A stretch of 64,000 nucleotides of DNA from Curvibacter sp. CHRR-16 (lineage in GTDB: Bacteria > Pseudomonadota > Gammaproteobacteria > Burkholderiales > Burkholderiaceae_C), in contig NZ_JAHCSH010000005.1 in the NCBI RefSeq assembly GCF_018474005.1, positions 1-64,000 of the forward strand. Direction: 5' to 3'. The position numbers and the translations under genes were made by a program. The notes beneath the pieces were generated by a model. The model was not told where the DNA came from and ran no database searches. It was given only the letters and a program-made list of their open reading frames with translations. Every line of letters begins with the position of its first letter. Positions within the stretch are counted from its first letter, which is position 1. Of this stretch, positions 41,239 through 50,584 are shown piece by piece.

Positions 41239-43728
41239 TCAGTTTTCTGATGCGGTCTCGTCGGGCAGTGCTGGCAACTCGGTAATGGGAATCCAGAACG
41301 AGAAGCGGCAGCCCGTTACTTCCTGATGGGCATTGTAGAGGTTCTCAGCCACCATCCGCCCCATATGGGACTCGACGATGGAACGGCACAAACTCAAGCC
41401 AATGCCCATGCCGTTGGTCTTGGTGGAGAAGAAGGCTTCAAACAAGCGCTCTTGTACTTCGTGGCTCAGGCCTTTGCCCGAATCGGTCACGCTGAATTCC
41501 ACCACCTTTTTGCCATCGACCTCCCGCGGTAGCACGCGCAGCTCTACAAAGCGCTGGGTGAGGGCTCGATCGGCTGCGTTGACGGATTCGGCCGCATTGC
41601 GCAGCAGATTGACCAACACCTGCTCGATCAAGATGGGATCCACCATCAGTTTGGGCAGGCGAGCGGCCAAATAGTGGCTCAAGCGCACGCGGAATTTGCG
41701 CATCTCAATGTCGGCCAACTCCACCGCTTCGTTGACCATGGTTTCAATATCTGAGAGCGTGCGCTTGGGTTCGCTGCGTTTCACAAAGGAGCGAATGCGC
41801 TGGATGATTTGCCCCGCCCGTTGCGCTTGGCGGTTGGTTTTTTCGAGCGCGCCCAGCAACTCTTCTTCGGTGATGGCTTGGGCTTCCAAGCGTGCCAGCA
41901 TGCCGCTGCAATAGTTGGTGATGGCGGTGAGCGGTTGGTTCAGTTCGTGCGCTACGCTCGATGCCATTTCGCCCATGGTGATAAGTCGGCTGACCGATTG
42001 GGCTCGCTCGGCTTGCTGGGCTGCTTGTTGTTCGGCTTCGCGGCGCGTGCTGATGTCGGTGGCAATGACCAGTTGCGCCAAGCGGCCATCGACCCAACTC
42101 AGGTAACGGGTGCGTACTTCCAGCCATTTGCCCAGTTGGGGAATGTAGATTTCGGCACTCTCAGTATCGCTGTCGGATAGGCTGGTGGTGGGCAGTCCGG
42201 CAAAGCTGTCTACCGAATCCTCTCCATCGCCTTGCTCCATGGGCATGCCACCTTGCATGACCAGCTCCAAATGGCCATCGGCCTGCAGGCCAAACCACTG
42301 GCGGTAGAGCTTGTTGGCGAACAGCAGCTCTTTGCTGCCCAGGGGGGCGACGGAAATAGAAGCATCCAGTGCTTCCAGCACCGTGGTAAAGCGTTGGTGG
42401 GCAGCCGCCAATTGCTGGCGCACGCGGTTGGGCTCGGTGATGTCGGTCATCGACGTCACCCAACCGGTTTGCGTGCCCATGGCATCAATGAGTGGCGAGA
42501 GGTACAAGCGTGCGTCGAAGATGGTGCCATCGCGCCGTTTGACCCGCACTTGCATGCCGCCGGGGGTGTGGTTGCCACGCATTTCCTCTTCCAGCATGCT
42601 AGCCAGTTGTTCTTTGTCGCTTTCAGGCCAGAAGGGGAAAGGGGCGCTCAAACCAATCAGCTCTTCTTCGTTCCACCCCGTCATTTGGCAAAAAGCAGGG
42701 TTGACGTAGGTAATGCGACCTTGCAAATCCATGGCCCGCATGCCGGTGAGCATGGAATTTTCCATGGCGCGGCGAAAATTGGTTTCGGCCACCAAAGCTT
42801 GTTGCGCTTTCTGCCGACTGCGGGTGTGACGCCAGTTGCCTATGAGCATCCAAGCGGTGAGCAAGCTCGATGCGGCGAGCAACCAGAACAGACCGCTACC
42901 GATCAACCCCTGCGAGGTGCGGTAGGTTTGGGCTTGGATGCGCATGCCTGTCCCCAGCGGCGTGACAGGCAGACTGTATTCGTGGTTAGGGCGACGCCAC
43001 GGAATCAGGTTGCCCGGATCGCGGCGCAGCGGCACTGCGCGGCCAGCCAACAAATGGCCATCATGGTCGCGCAAGGACACGGCATAGCGGGCGCTGATCT
43101 CTGACGGAATGCCATGGCTGAACAAACCATCCACAGATATTTCGGCAATCAATACACCTACAAAGCGGTCACGTGCCACCATGGGGGCAAACATTTGCAG
43201 CAACTGGGGGCTGTCCTTGTCTTGCATTGGGCGTGCATACAGGAATAGTCGCGTGCGCCGGGCTTGGCTATAGCCTTCAAAGCGCTGGTTTTGCTCCAGC
43301 AGCGGAGCATCGCTGCTCATACCGTGGTGCGAGCGCGTGCGCTGTCTTTCATCCACCCAAGCCATGGCTTGTATCTCGGGATAGCTTTCCATCAGCCCGC
43401 GCACCCGCTGGCGAAACACGTCGGCGTCGACTTCGCCCGCACTCACTTCGTGCGACAAGCGTGTGATGCGTTCTTGCGGTTCCAGCAAACGCAGACGCAA
43501 GCGTTGCTGGGCGTATTCCACATCGCGGCGCAATGCTTGTTCGTCGCGGTCTATTTCTTCTAGCTGCAAATAGCTCAGTGCTGCCACGATGGCCGCAAAG
43601 AACACCAGCACCGTGACCAGGGGCGCGAGCATGGCCAAGCGGTCTTGGCGCGTGGGGGTAAGGCGCTGCCACCAGTGGCGGGCATTTTGCACCTTGGGTA
43701 GTAAGGGGATTAGCGGGGGCTTGACCAT
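41239..43728 (-). CDS. PAS-containing membrane sensor histidine kinase
   Basis: 829 aa from the ATG at 43728; the frame is open further upstream, but that part reads through the aceE promoter region. Two transmembrane helices (about 33-53 and 285-303) flank a large periplasmic sensor domain. Two PAS/PAC units, a HisKA domain (MGEMASSVAHELNQPL) and a HATPase domain (NLLRNAAESV, DSGKGLS) follow. The ELNQP H-box is typical of the FixL/DctB-like kinases paired with FixJ-type regulators. The ligand is unknown. Confidence 0.9.
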   Translation of the reverse strand: MVKPPLIPLLPKVQNARHWWQRLTPTRQDRLAMLAPLVTVLVFFAAIVAALSYLQLEEIDRDEQALRRDVEYAQQRLRLRLLEPQERITRLSHEVSAGEVDADVFRQRVRGLMESYPEIQAMAWVDERQRTRSHHGMSSDAPLLEQNQRFEGYSQARRTRLFLYARPMQDKDSPQLLQMFAPMVARDRFVGVLIAEISVDGLFSHGIPSEISARYAVSLRDHDGHLLAGRAVPLRRDPGNLIPWRRPNHEYSLPVTPLGTGMRIQAQTYRTSQGLIGSGLFWLLAASSLLTAWMLIGNWRHTRSRQKAQQALVAETNFRRAMENSMLTGMRAMDLQGRITYVNPAFCQMTGWNEEELIGLSAPFPFWPESDKEQLASMLEEEMRGNHTPGGMQVRVKRRDGTIFDARLYLSPLIDAMGTQTGWVTSMTDITEPNRVRQQLAAAHQRFTTVLEALDASISVAPLGSKELLFANKLYRQWFGLQADGHLELVMQGGMPMEQGDGEDSVDSFAGLPTTSLSDSDTESAEIYIPQLGKWLEVRTRYLSWVDGRLAQLVIATDISTRREAEQQAAQQAERAQSVSRLITMGEMASSVAHELNQPLTAITNYCSGMLARLEAQAITEEELLGALEKTNRQAQRAGQIIQRIRSFVKRSEPKRTLSDIETMVNEAVELADIEMRKFRVRLSHYLAARLPKLMVDPILIEQVLVNLLRNAAESVNAADRALTQRFVELRVLPREVDGKKVVEFSVTDSGKGLSHEVQERLFEAFFSTKTNGMGIGLSLCRSIVESHMGRMVAENLYNAHQEVTGCRFSFWIPITELPALPDETASEN

Positions 43729-43795
43729 AGGTGGCGAGTGTAGAGGCTTGGTGCATTGCAGCAATTTTTCAATATGTGAAATGTCTAAGCACGAT

Positions 43796-43824
43796 TTGAA
43801 AAATGATGGCGAATACACTAGACT
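43796..43824 (+). promoter_or_regulatory. Predicted aceE promoter
   Basis: TTGAAA (43796-43801), 17 bp spacing, TAGACT (43819-43824): near-consensus sigma70 elements 45 bp upstream of aceE. GAGGAG at 43855-43860 is the ribosome-binding site. Confidence 0.6.
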
Positions 43825-43868
43825 CGCGCCGCTAACCGCATTTTTCTTAGTCAAGAGGAGACCTAGAG

Positions 43869-46571
43869 ATGGCCGCAGAAAACCCACAAACCTTGGGTGG
43901 TTCCGACGTGGACAACCAAGAAACCCGCGAATGGATGGACGCCCTGAGCGCGGTCATCAAGAACGAAGGCAAAGAACGCGCACACTTTCTGATTGAGCAA
44001 CTGCTCGAACACGCGCGCGAGAACAGCATCGACATGCCGTTCTCAGCCACCACTGGCTACGTGAACACCATTGAGCCTGAACAAGAAGCCCACTGCCCCG
44101 GCAATATCGCCATCGAAAAGCGCTTGCGCGCCTACATGCGCTGGAACGCCATGGCCATGGTGGTGCGTGCCAACCGCCTCAACCCTGAAGACGGTGGCGA
44201 CTTGGGTGGCCACATCGGTTCATTTGCCTCGCTGGCTTCTATGCTGGGCGCAGGCTTTAACCACTTCTGGCACGCTGAGAGCGAAAACCACGGCGGTGAT
44301 TGCATCTACGTGCAAGGCCATAGCGCCCCTGGCATTTACGCCCGTGCTTATCTCGAAGGTCGCCTGACCGATACGCAGTTGGACAGCTTCCGCCAAGAGG
44401 TGGATGGCAAAGGCCTCTCCAGCTACCCCCACCCCAAACTCATGCCCGAGTTTTGGCAGTTCCCCACCGTGTCCATGGGCTTGGGCCCATTGATGGCGAT
44501 TTACCAAGCCCGTTTCCTGAAGTACCTGCACGCCCGTGGCATTGCCAACACCGAAAACCGCAAGGTCTGGGTGTTCTGCGGCGACGGCGAAATGGACGAA
44601 CCCGAATCCTTGGGCGCTATCGGCTTGGCCGCACGCGAAAACCTGGACAACCTAGTCTTCGTGATCAACTGCAACCTGCAGCGTCTGGACGGTCCTGTGC
44701 GCGGCAACGGCAAGATCATCCAAGAACTGGAAGGCGAATTCCGTGGCGCTGGCTGGAACGTGGTCAAGCTGCTGTGGGGATCTGGCTGGGATGCTCTGTT
44801 GGCCCGCGACACCTCGGGCAAGCTGCGCCAGTTGATGATGGAAACCTTGGATGGCGACTACCAAGCCATGAAGGCCAACGACGGCGCTTTCATCCGCAAG
44901 AATTTCTTTGGCAAGTACCCTGAGACCGCCAAGCTGGTCGAGCACATGACCGATGAAGAAATCTTCGAACTGCGCCGTGGCGGCCACGATCCACAGAAGG
45001 TGTACGCTGCCTTCCACGCTGCCCAAAACCGCAAGGCGCAGCCGACAGTCTTGCTCATCAAGACCGTTAAAGGCTATGGCATGGGCAAGGCCGGTGAAGG
45101 CAAGAACACCGTGCACCAGACCAAGAAGCTCAGCGACGAGGACATCAAGTACATCCGCGACCGCTTCAACATCCCAGTGCCAGACAGCGAACTGCACAAA
45201 GTACCGTATTACAAGCCTGCGGACGATACGCCCGAGATGAAGTACTTGCACGAGCGCCGCAAAGCGTTGGGCGGTTACTTGCCGCACCGCCGCACCAAGG
45301 CTGACGAGAGCTTTACCGTGCCCGCGCTGGAAACCTTCAAGGCCGTGCTGGAACCCACTGCCGAAGGCCGTGAAATCTCCACCACCCAAGCCTATGTGCG
45401 TTTCCTGACTCAGTTGCTGCGCGACCAGGCTCTGGGCCCACGCATCGTGCCTATCTTGGTGGACGAAGCGCGTACATTTGGTATGGAAGGTCTGTTCCGC
45501 CAGATCGGCATCTACAACCCCAAAGGCCAGCTCTACACCCCGGTGGACAAAGACCAGGTGATGTACTACCGCGAGGACAAAGCCGGGCAGATCCTGCAAG
45601 AAGGCATCAACGAAGCCGGCGGCATGGCCAGCTGGATCGCTGCAGCGACGAGCTACAGCACCAGCAACCGCATCATGGTGCCGTTCTACATCTACTACTC
45701 GATGTTCGGCTTCCAGCGCATTGGCGACTTGGCTTGGGCCGCTGGCGACATGCAAGCACGCGGCTTCTTGCTGGGTGGCACATCGGGCCGCACCACGCTC
45801 AACGGCGAAGGCTTGCAGCACGAAGACGGCCATAGCCACATCATTGCGGGCACCATCCCCAACTGCGTGAGCTACGACCCCACCTTTGCGCACGAAGTAG
45901 CGGTCATCATCCACCATGGCTTGAAGCGCATGGTGGAAAAGCAAGAGAACGTCTACTACTACCTGACGCTGCTCAACGAAAACTACGCCATGCCAGGCCT
46001 GACTGCTGGCACCGAAGAGCAAATCATCAAGGGTATGTACCTGTGCAAACCCGGTGAGGCCAAGGGCAAACAACGCGTGCAACTGCTGGGCAGCGGCACC
46101 ATTCTGCGCGAATCCATCGCTGCGCAAGAGCTGCTGGCCAAGGACTGGGGCGTGCAAGCCGATGTGTGGAGTTGCCCCAGCTTCAACGAACTGGGTCGTG
46201 ACGGTCAGGACGCTGAACGCTGGAACATGTTGCACCCGCTGGAAACACCGCGCAAGTCCTTCGTGGAGCAACAGCTTGAAGGCACTACCGGTCCTGTGAT
46301 CGCGTCGACCGATTACATCAAGAGCTACGTGGAGCAGATTCGCCCCTTCATTCCCAAGGGACGTGCATACAAGGTCTTGGGTACCGACGGTTTTGGCCGC
46401 AGCGACTTCCGCACCAAGCTGCGCGAGCACTTTGAGATCAACCGCCACTACATCGTGGTGGCTGCACTCAAGGCGCTGGCAGAGGAGGGCACAGTGCCCG
46501 CCGCTAAGGTCGCAGAAGCCATTGCCAAGTACGGCATCAAGGCTGACAAGATCAACCCCCTGTACGCCTAA
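43869..46571 (+). CDS. aceE: Pyruvate dehydrogenase E1 component, homodimeric type
   Basis: 900 aa. Thiamine-diphosphate motif GDGEMDEPESLGAIGLA ending in VINCNLQRLDGP, and HIIAGTIPNC in the transketolase-like region, mark the AceE homodimeric E1. Decarboxylates pyruvate and acetylates the lipoyl arm of E2. First gene of the aceE-aceF-lpdA operon; a strong promoter lies upstream and the two-component genes are divergent. Confidence 0.97.
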   Translation: MAAENPQTLGGSDVDNQETREWMDALSAVIKNEGKERAHFLIEQLLEHARENSIDMPFSATTGYVNTIEPEQEAHCPGNIAIEKRLRAYMRWNAMAMVVRANRLNPEDGGDLGGHIGSFASLASMLGAGFNHFWHAESENHGGDCIYVQGHSAPGIYARAYLEGRLTDTQLDSFRQEVDGKGLSSYPHPKLMPEFWQFPTVSMGLGPLMAIYQARFLKYLHARGIANTENRKVWVFCGDGEMDEPESLGAIGLAARENLDNLVFVINCNLQRLDGPVRGNGKIIQELEGEFRGAGWNVVKLLWGSGWDALLARDTSGKLRQLMMETLDGDYQAMKANDGAFIRKNFFGKYPETAKLVEHMTDEEIFELRRGGHDPQKVYAAFHAAQNRKAQPTVLLIKTVKGYGMGKAGEGKNTVHQTKKLSDEDIKYIRDRFNIPVPDSELHKVPYYKPADDTPEMKYLHERRKALGGYLPHRRTKADESFTVPALETFKAVLEPTAEGREISTTQAYVRFLTQLLRDQALGPRIVPILVDEARTFGMEGLFRQIGIYNPKGQLYTPVDKDQVMYYREDKAGQILQEGINEAGGMASWIAAATSYSTSNRIMVPFYIYYSMFGFQRIGDLAWAAGDMQARGFLLGGTSGRTTLNGEGLQHEDGHSHIIAGTIPNCVSYDPTFAHEVAVIIHHGLKRMVEKQENVYYYLTLLNENYAMPGLTAGTEEQIIKGMYLCKPGEAKGKQRVQLLGSGTILRESIAAQELLAKDWGVQADVWSCPSFNELGRDGQDAERWNMLHPLETPRKSFVEQQLEGTTGPVIASTDYIKSYVEQIRPFIPKGRAYKVLGTDGFGRSDFRTKLREHFEINRHYIVVAALKALAEEGTVPAAKVAEAIAKYGIKADKINPLYA

Positions 46572-46592
46572 GCGCGAGACGGAGACACGAAC

Positions 46593-48287
46593 ATGGCATT
46601 GATAGATGTGAAAGTGCCCGACATCGGCGACTTTGCCGAGGTGGGTGTTATCGAGTTGCTGGTCAAGGTGGGTGACACCGTCAAGGCCGAGCAGAGCCTG
46701 ATTACCGTCGAGAGCGACAAAGCGTCGATGGAGATTCCTTCCAGCCACGCTGGGGTGGTCAAGGAAATCAAAGTGGCGCTGGGCGACAAGGTCAAAGAAG
46801 GCTCGCTGGTGGTGGTGTTGGACGCTGAAGGCGCTGCAACAGTGGCTATGTCTGCGCCTGCGCCCGCCGCTGCCCCTGTGGCAGCTCCCGCAGCAGCTTC
46901 TGTGGCCAGTGCGGCTGCAGCGCCCGTGGCTGCTGCTGTGCCCGCTATTAATTCTGTAGCGGCTGGCCCTGTGCAGGTGCATGTCCCCGATATCGGCGAC
47001 TTCAAAGACGTAGCCGTTATCGAGATCTTGGTCAAAGCTGGCGACACTGTGAAGTTGGAGCAAAGCCTGATCACCGTGGAGAGCGACAAAGCCTCTATGG
47101 AAATCCCCTCCAGCGTGGCTGGCGTGGTGCAAGAGATCAAGGTCAAGCTGGGTGACAAGATCAACATCGGCGACCTCATCGCCGTGGTGCAAGGCACCGC
47201 CGCTGCAGGCGCTGCGGCTCCTGCTCCCGCCGCAGCTCCTGCGGCTGTAGCTAGTGCACCTGTGGCTGCTGCAGCCCCTGCAGTGGCTTCGGCTCCAGCC
47301 ACAGCCTCTGCTCCTGCTGCTGTGCCCGCCCACGCACCCGGCGCTGCACCACTGGGCTTGCCCCATGCATCGCCATCGGTGCGCAAATTCGCCCGCATTT
47401 TGGGCGTGCCATTGGCCGAGGTGAAGGGCACAGGCCCCAAAGGCCGCATCACCCAAACTGACGTAGAAGGCTTTACCCGCTCCGTCATGGCCGGTGCCGT
47501 GCAAACCCAAGCGCAAGCCGCCAAGGCACCTGCTGGTGGTGGTTCTGGCGCAGGGTTGGACTTGCTGCCATGGCCCAAGGTGGACTTTGCCAAGTTTGGC
47601 GCCATCGAAGCCAAGCCGCTGTCGCGCATCAAGAAGATCAGTGGTGCCAACCTGCACCGCAACTGGGTGATGATCCCCCATGTCACCAACAACGACTTGG
47701 CCGACATCACCGACTTGGAAGCCTTCCGCGTCTCTACCAACAAAGAGAACGAGAAGAGCGGTGCCAAGGTCACCATGCTGGCTTTCGTTATCAAGGCCGT
47801 GGTCGCTGCGCTCAAGAAATTCCCCGAGTTCAACACCAGCTTGGATGGCGACAACCTCGTCTACAAGCAGTACTACCACATCGGCTTTGCAGCCGATACG
47901 CCCAACGGCTTGGTGGTGCCAGTGCTGCGCGATGCGGACAAGAAGGGCATCATGCAGATCAGCGCCGAGATGGGCGAACTGGCCAAGAAAGCCCGCGACG
48001 GCAAACTGGGCCCTGCTGACATGACCGGCGGTTGCTTCTCCATCAGCTCGCTGGGTGGCATTGGCGGTACGCACTTCACACCCATCGTGAACGCGCCCGA
48101 AGTCGCCATCCTCGGCCTGTCCAAGAGCAGCATGCAGCCCGTGTGGGACGGCAAGGCCTTTGTGCCCCGTCTCATGCTGCCGCTGTCGCTGTCGTATGAC
48201 CACCGCGTCATCGACGGTGCATCGGCTGCGCGCTTTAACGCCTACTTGGGCCAAGTGCTGGCGGACTACCGCCGCATCCTGCTGTAA
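46593..48287 (+). CDS. aceF: Pyruvate dehydrogenase E2 (dihydrolipoyllysine acetyltransferase)
   Basis: 564 aa. Two N-terminal lipoyl domains (each with lipoylated Lys in [12 protein letters not shown]), joined by Ala/Pro-rich linkers, then an E1/E3-binding domain ([11 protein letters not shown]) and a catalytic domain with [12 protein letters not shown]. The first linker is encoded by a copy of the dispersed 17-bp palindrome (46944-46960). Confidence 0.97.
   Translation: MALIDVKVPDIGDFAEVGVIELLVKVGDTVKAEQSLITVESDKASMEIPSSHAGVVKEIKVALGDKVKEGSLVVVLDAEGAATVAMSAPAPAAAPVAAPAAASVASAAAAPVAAAVPAINSVAAGPVQVHVPDIGDFKDVAVIEILVKAGDTVKLEQSLITVESDKASMEIPSSVAGVVQEIKVKLGDKINIGDLIAVVQGTAAAGAAAPAPAAAPAAVASAPVAAAAPAVASAPATASAPAAVPAHAPGAAPLGLPHASPSVRKFARILGVPLAEVKGTGPKGRITQTDVEGFTRSVMAGAVQTQAQAAKAPAGGGSGAGLDLLPWPKVDFAKFGAIEAKPLSRIKKISGANLHRNWVMIPHVTNNDLADITDLEAFRVSTNKENEKSGAKVTMLAFVIKAVVAALKKFPEFNTSLDGDNLVYKQYYHIGFAADTPNGLVVPVLRDADKKGIMQISAEMGELAKKARDGKLGPADMTGGCFSISSLGGIGGTHFTPIVNAPEVAILGLSKSSMQPVWDGKAFVPRLMLPLSLSYDHRVIDGASAARFNAYLGQVLADYRRILL
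46944..46960. repeat. Dispersed 17-bp palindrome, copy in aceF linker
   Basis: GCTATTAATTCTGTAGC, encoding AINSVA in the Ala/Pro-rich linker between lipoyl domains. Confidence 0.6.
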
Positions 48288-48299
48288 GGAGTCCGGCAT

Positions 48300-50147
48300 A
48301 TGGCAACTATCGATATCCAAGTGCCCGACATCGGCGACTTCAAGGACGTGGGCGTCATTGAGCTGCTGGTCAAAGTGGGCGACACCGTCAAGGTGGACCA
48401 GAGTCTGATTACCGTGGAGAGCGACAAAGCCTCCATGGAAATCCCCTCTAGCCACGCAGGCGTCATCAAAGCGCTCACGGTCAAGCTGGGTGACACCGTG
48501 AACAAAGGCAGCGTGATTGCGTCGCTGGAAGTGGATGGTGTATCTGCAGCCAATGCGCCTGCAGCGCCCGCCAGTACTGCTGGTGCAGCTATCAATTCTG
48601 CAGCATCCACAGCCGTGGCGGCACCCGCAACTGCTCCCATTTCCGCTCCCACAGCGGCCCAGTTCGGCGGCAGCGCCGATCTGGACTGTGACGTGCTGGT
48701 CTTGGGCGGCGGCCCCGGCGGTTACTCAGCAGCATTCCGCGCTGCGGATTTGGGTCTGAAGGTCGTTATCGTCGAGCGCTACGCCACCCTGGGCGGTGTG
48801 TGCTTGAACGTGGGCTGCATCCCCTCCAAAGCGCTGCTGCACGTCGCTGCCGTCATGGACGAAGTCAGCCACATGGCCGACCTGGGCGTGGACTTTGGCA
48901 AGCCGGCGGTCAACGTGGACAAACTGCGCGGCCACAAAGAAAAAGTCATCGGCAAGCTCACTGGCGGCTTGGCTGCCATGGCCAAGATGCGCAAGGTCAC
49001 CGTGGTGCGCGGTTTCGGCCAGTTTGTGGGTGCCAACCACCTGCAAGTGGAAGAAACCACGGGCAGCGGCCAAGACAAGAGCGGCAGCAAAAAAGTGGTG
49101 GCCTTCAAGCGCGCCATCATCGCAGCAGGCTCGCAAGCGGTGCGCCTGCCCTTCATGCCCAACGATCCCCGCGTGGTCGATAGCACCGGCGCTTTGGCCT
49201 TGGCCGGCGTGCCCAAGAAAATGCTCATCGTCGGCGGCGGCATCATCGGCTTGGAAATGGGCACCGTGTACAGCACGCTGGGTGCCCGCCTGGACGTGGT
49301 GGAAATGATGGACGGCCTGATGCAAGGCGCTGACCGCGATCTGGTCAAAGTCTGGCAAAAGATGAACGCCCACCGCTTCGACAACATCATGCTCAAGACC
49401 AAGACGGTGGCTGCCGAGGCAACGCCCGAAGGCATCAAAGTGCAGTTCGAAGGTTTGGACGGCACCAAGAGCGAAGGCGTGTACGACCTGGTGCTGCAAG
49501 CCGTGGGCCGCACACCCAACGGCAAGAAGATCGCCGCAGAAGCTGCTGGCGTGGCCGTGAGCGACCGCGGCTTCATCCCCGTCGATATCCAGATGCGCAC
49601 CAACGTGCCCCACATCTTCGCTATTGGCGACATCGTGGGCCAGCCCATGCTGGCGCACAAAGCCGTGCACGAAGCGCACGTGGCCGCTGAAGTCATTGCC
49701 GGTGAACTGCAAGGCAACGCCGAACTGGCCAGCGCCGCGTTCAACGCCCGCGTCATTCCATCCGTGGCCTACACCGACCCCGAAGTGGCTTGGGTCGGCC
49801 TCACTGAAGACCAAGCCAAAGCCCAAGGCATCAAGGTCAAGAAGGGCCTGTTCCCCTGGACCGCATCGGGCCGCGCCATTGCCAACGGCCGCGACGAGGG
49901 CTACACCAAGCTCCTGTTTGACGACAGCCCCGAAGCCCACGGCCACGGCAAGATCCTCGGCGGTGGCATCGTCGGCACCCACGCGGGTGACATGATTGGC
50001 GAAATCGCCCTGGCCATCGAGATGGGCGCAGATGCCGTGGACATCGGCAAGACCATCCACCCGCACCCCACGCTGGGCGAGAGCATTGGTATGGCAGCGG
50101 AGATTGCGCACGGCAGCTGCACGGATGTGCCGCCTCAGAAGAAGTAA
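48300..50147 (+). CDS. lpdA: Dihydrolipoyl dehydrogenase E3 with N-terminal lipoyl domain
   Basis: 615 aa. An N-terminal lipoyl domain ([14 protein letters not shown]) and an Ala-rich linker precede a complete E3: FAD motif GGGPGGYSAAFRA, redox disulfide GGVCLNVGCIPS, NAD motif VGGGIIGLEMG, and the C-terminal dimerisation domain with the catalytic HPHPTLGE. Reoxidises dihydrolipoamide with NAD+. Its 3' half is the source sequence of four fragments further right (52570, 55047, 58382, 59614), all in the same orientation. Its linker also contains a copy of the 17-bp repeat (48588-48604). Confidence 0.97.
   Translation: MATIDIQVPDIGDFKDVGVIELLVKVGDTVKVDQSLITVESDKASMEIPSSHAGVIKALTVKLGDTVNKGSVIASLEVDGVSAANAPAAPASTAGAAINSAASTAVAAPATAPISAPTAAQFGGSADLDCDVLVLGGGPGGYSAAFRAADLGLKVVIVERYATLGGVCLNVGCIPSKALLHVAAVMDEVSHMADLGVDFGKPAVNVDKLRGHKEKVIGKLTGGLAAMAKMRKVTVVRGFGQFVGANHLQVEETTGSGQDKSGSKKVVAFKRAIIAAGSQAVRLPFMPNDPRVVDSTGALALAGVPKKMLIVGGGIIGLEMGTVYSTLGARLDVVEMMDGLMQGADRDLVKVWQKMNAHRFDNIMLKTKTVAAEATPEGIKVQFEGLDGTKSEGVYDLVLQAVGRTPNGKKIAAEAAGVAVSDRGFIPVDIQMRTNVPHIFAIGDIVGQPMLAHKAVHEAHVAAEVIAGELQGNAELASAAFNARVIPSVAYTDPEVAWVGLTEDQAKAQGIKVKKGLFPWTASGRAIANGRDEGYTKLLFDDSPEAHGHGKILGGGIVGTHAGDMIGEIALAIEMGADAVDIGKTIHPHPTLGESIGMAAEIAHGSCTDVPPQKK
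48588..48604. repeat. Dispersed 17-bp palindrome, copy in lpdA linker
   Basis: GCTATCAATTCTGCAGC, encoding AINSAA in the linker after the lipoyl domain of LpdA. Nearly the same sequence as in aceF. Confidence 0.6.
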
Positions 50148-50170
50148 GTCAAGCTAACTGCTGCAAGACA

Positions 50171-50200
50171 AAAGCCCGAACTGGCGACGGTTCGGGCTTT
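50171..50200 (+). terminator. Terminator of the aceE-aceF-lpdA operon
   Basis: An 11-bp stem (AAAGCCCGAAC/GTTCGGGCTTT) with an 8-base loop. The same sequence, with identical spacer from the lpdA stop, is repeated at 53284-53313. A damaged version is at 55341-55365. Sequence identity with the second copy stops directly after this stem. Confidence 0.85.
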
Positions 50201-50584
50201 GTGTTTTCTAGACGCCTGGTGTTAACCGCTTTCCCTGCACGTGTTTGGCCTTTGCTTCATCAAAAAACTGTGCGCAATGTTTGCATCAGTTCCATCTGGC
50301 TAATAACCTGCGCGCTGTGGCGCAAAGGGTAACAATCGGTCCTAGGGCACACTACAAAGCGTTATTCAATCTTCTGCTCGTCTCAAGCGATGTCTAAGCC
50401 CTTGCTCACGGTTGAAGCCGTCGATCGTTAGATTTCAATCGCTACCCAACGCATGCCTTCGTCCAGCTTGACGCCTTGTTCACCTTGCTGATACAGCGGG
50501 CTTTTGCGGGAGGTGTAAATAGAAATATGCATGGTTTTTTGCGTTTGTTGTGCAAATAAAGGCATAAAGGTGTAGGATTGCATC
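50201..50584. other. Spacer between pdh operon and rloA
   Basis: 384 bp with no clear gene. A minus-strand frame (50428-50583, 51 codons, ending RWVAIEI) could be a small protein or the remnant of one, but has no convincing ribosome-binding site and I do not recognise it. The sequence directly after the lpdA terminator does not match the sequence after the duplicated terminator at 53313. Foreign DNA therefore begins here. Confidence 0.4.

Noticed and set aside
44652-48455. Very long open frame on the strand opposite aceE-aceF
   Set aside because: It is a shadow of high-GC coding regions; composition is His/Val/Gln-rich without domains and it lies over two certain genes.
46593-48540. Repeated sequence between the lipoyl domains of aceF and lpdA taken as mobile repeats
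   Set aside because: The similarity corresponds to paralogous lipoyl domains ([12 protein letters not shown]), a normal feature of these enzymes.
50428-50583. Small minus-strand frame upstream of rloA as a third defence gene
   Set aside because: No ribosome-binding site or recognisable fold; it may be a remnant, so it is mentioned only within the spacer entry.
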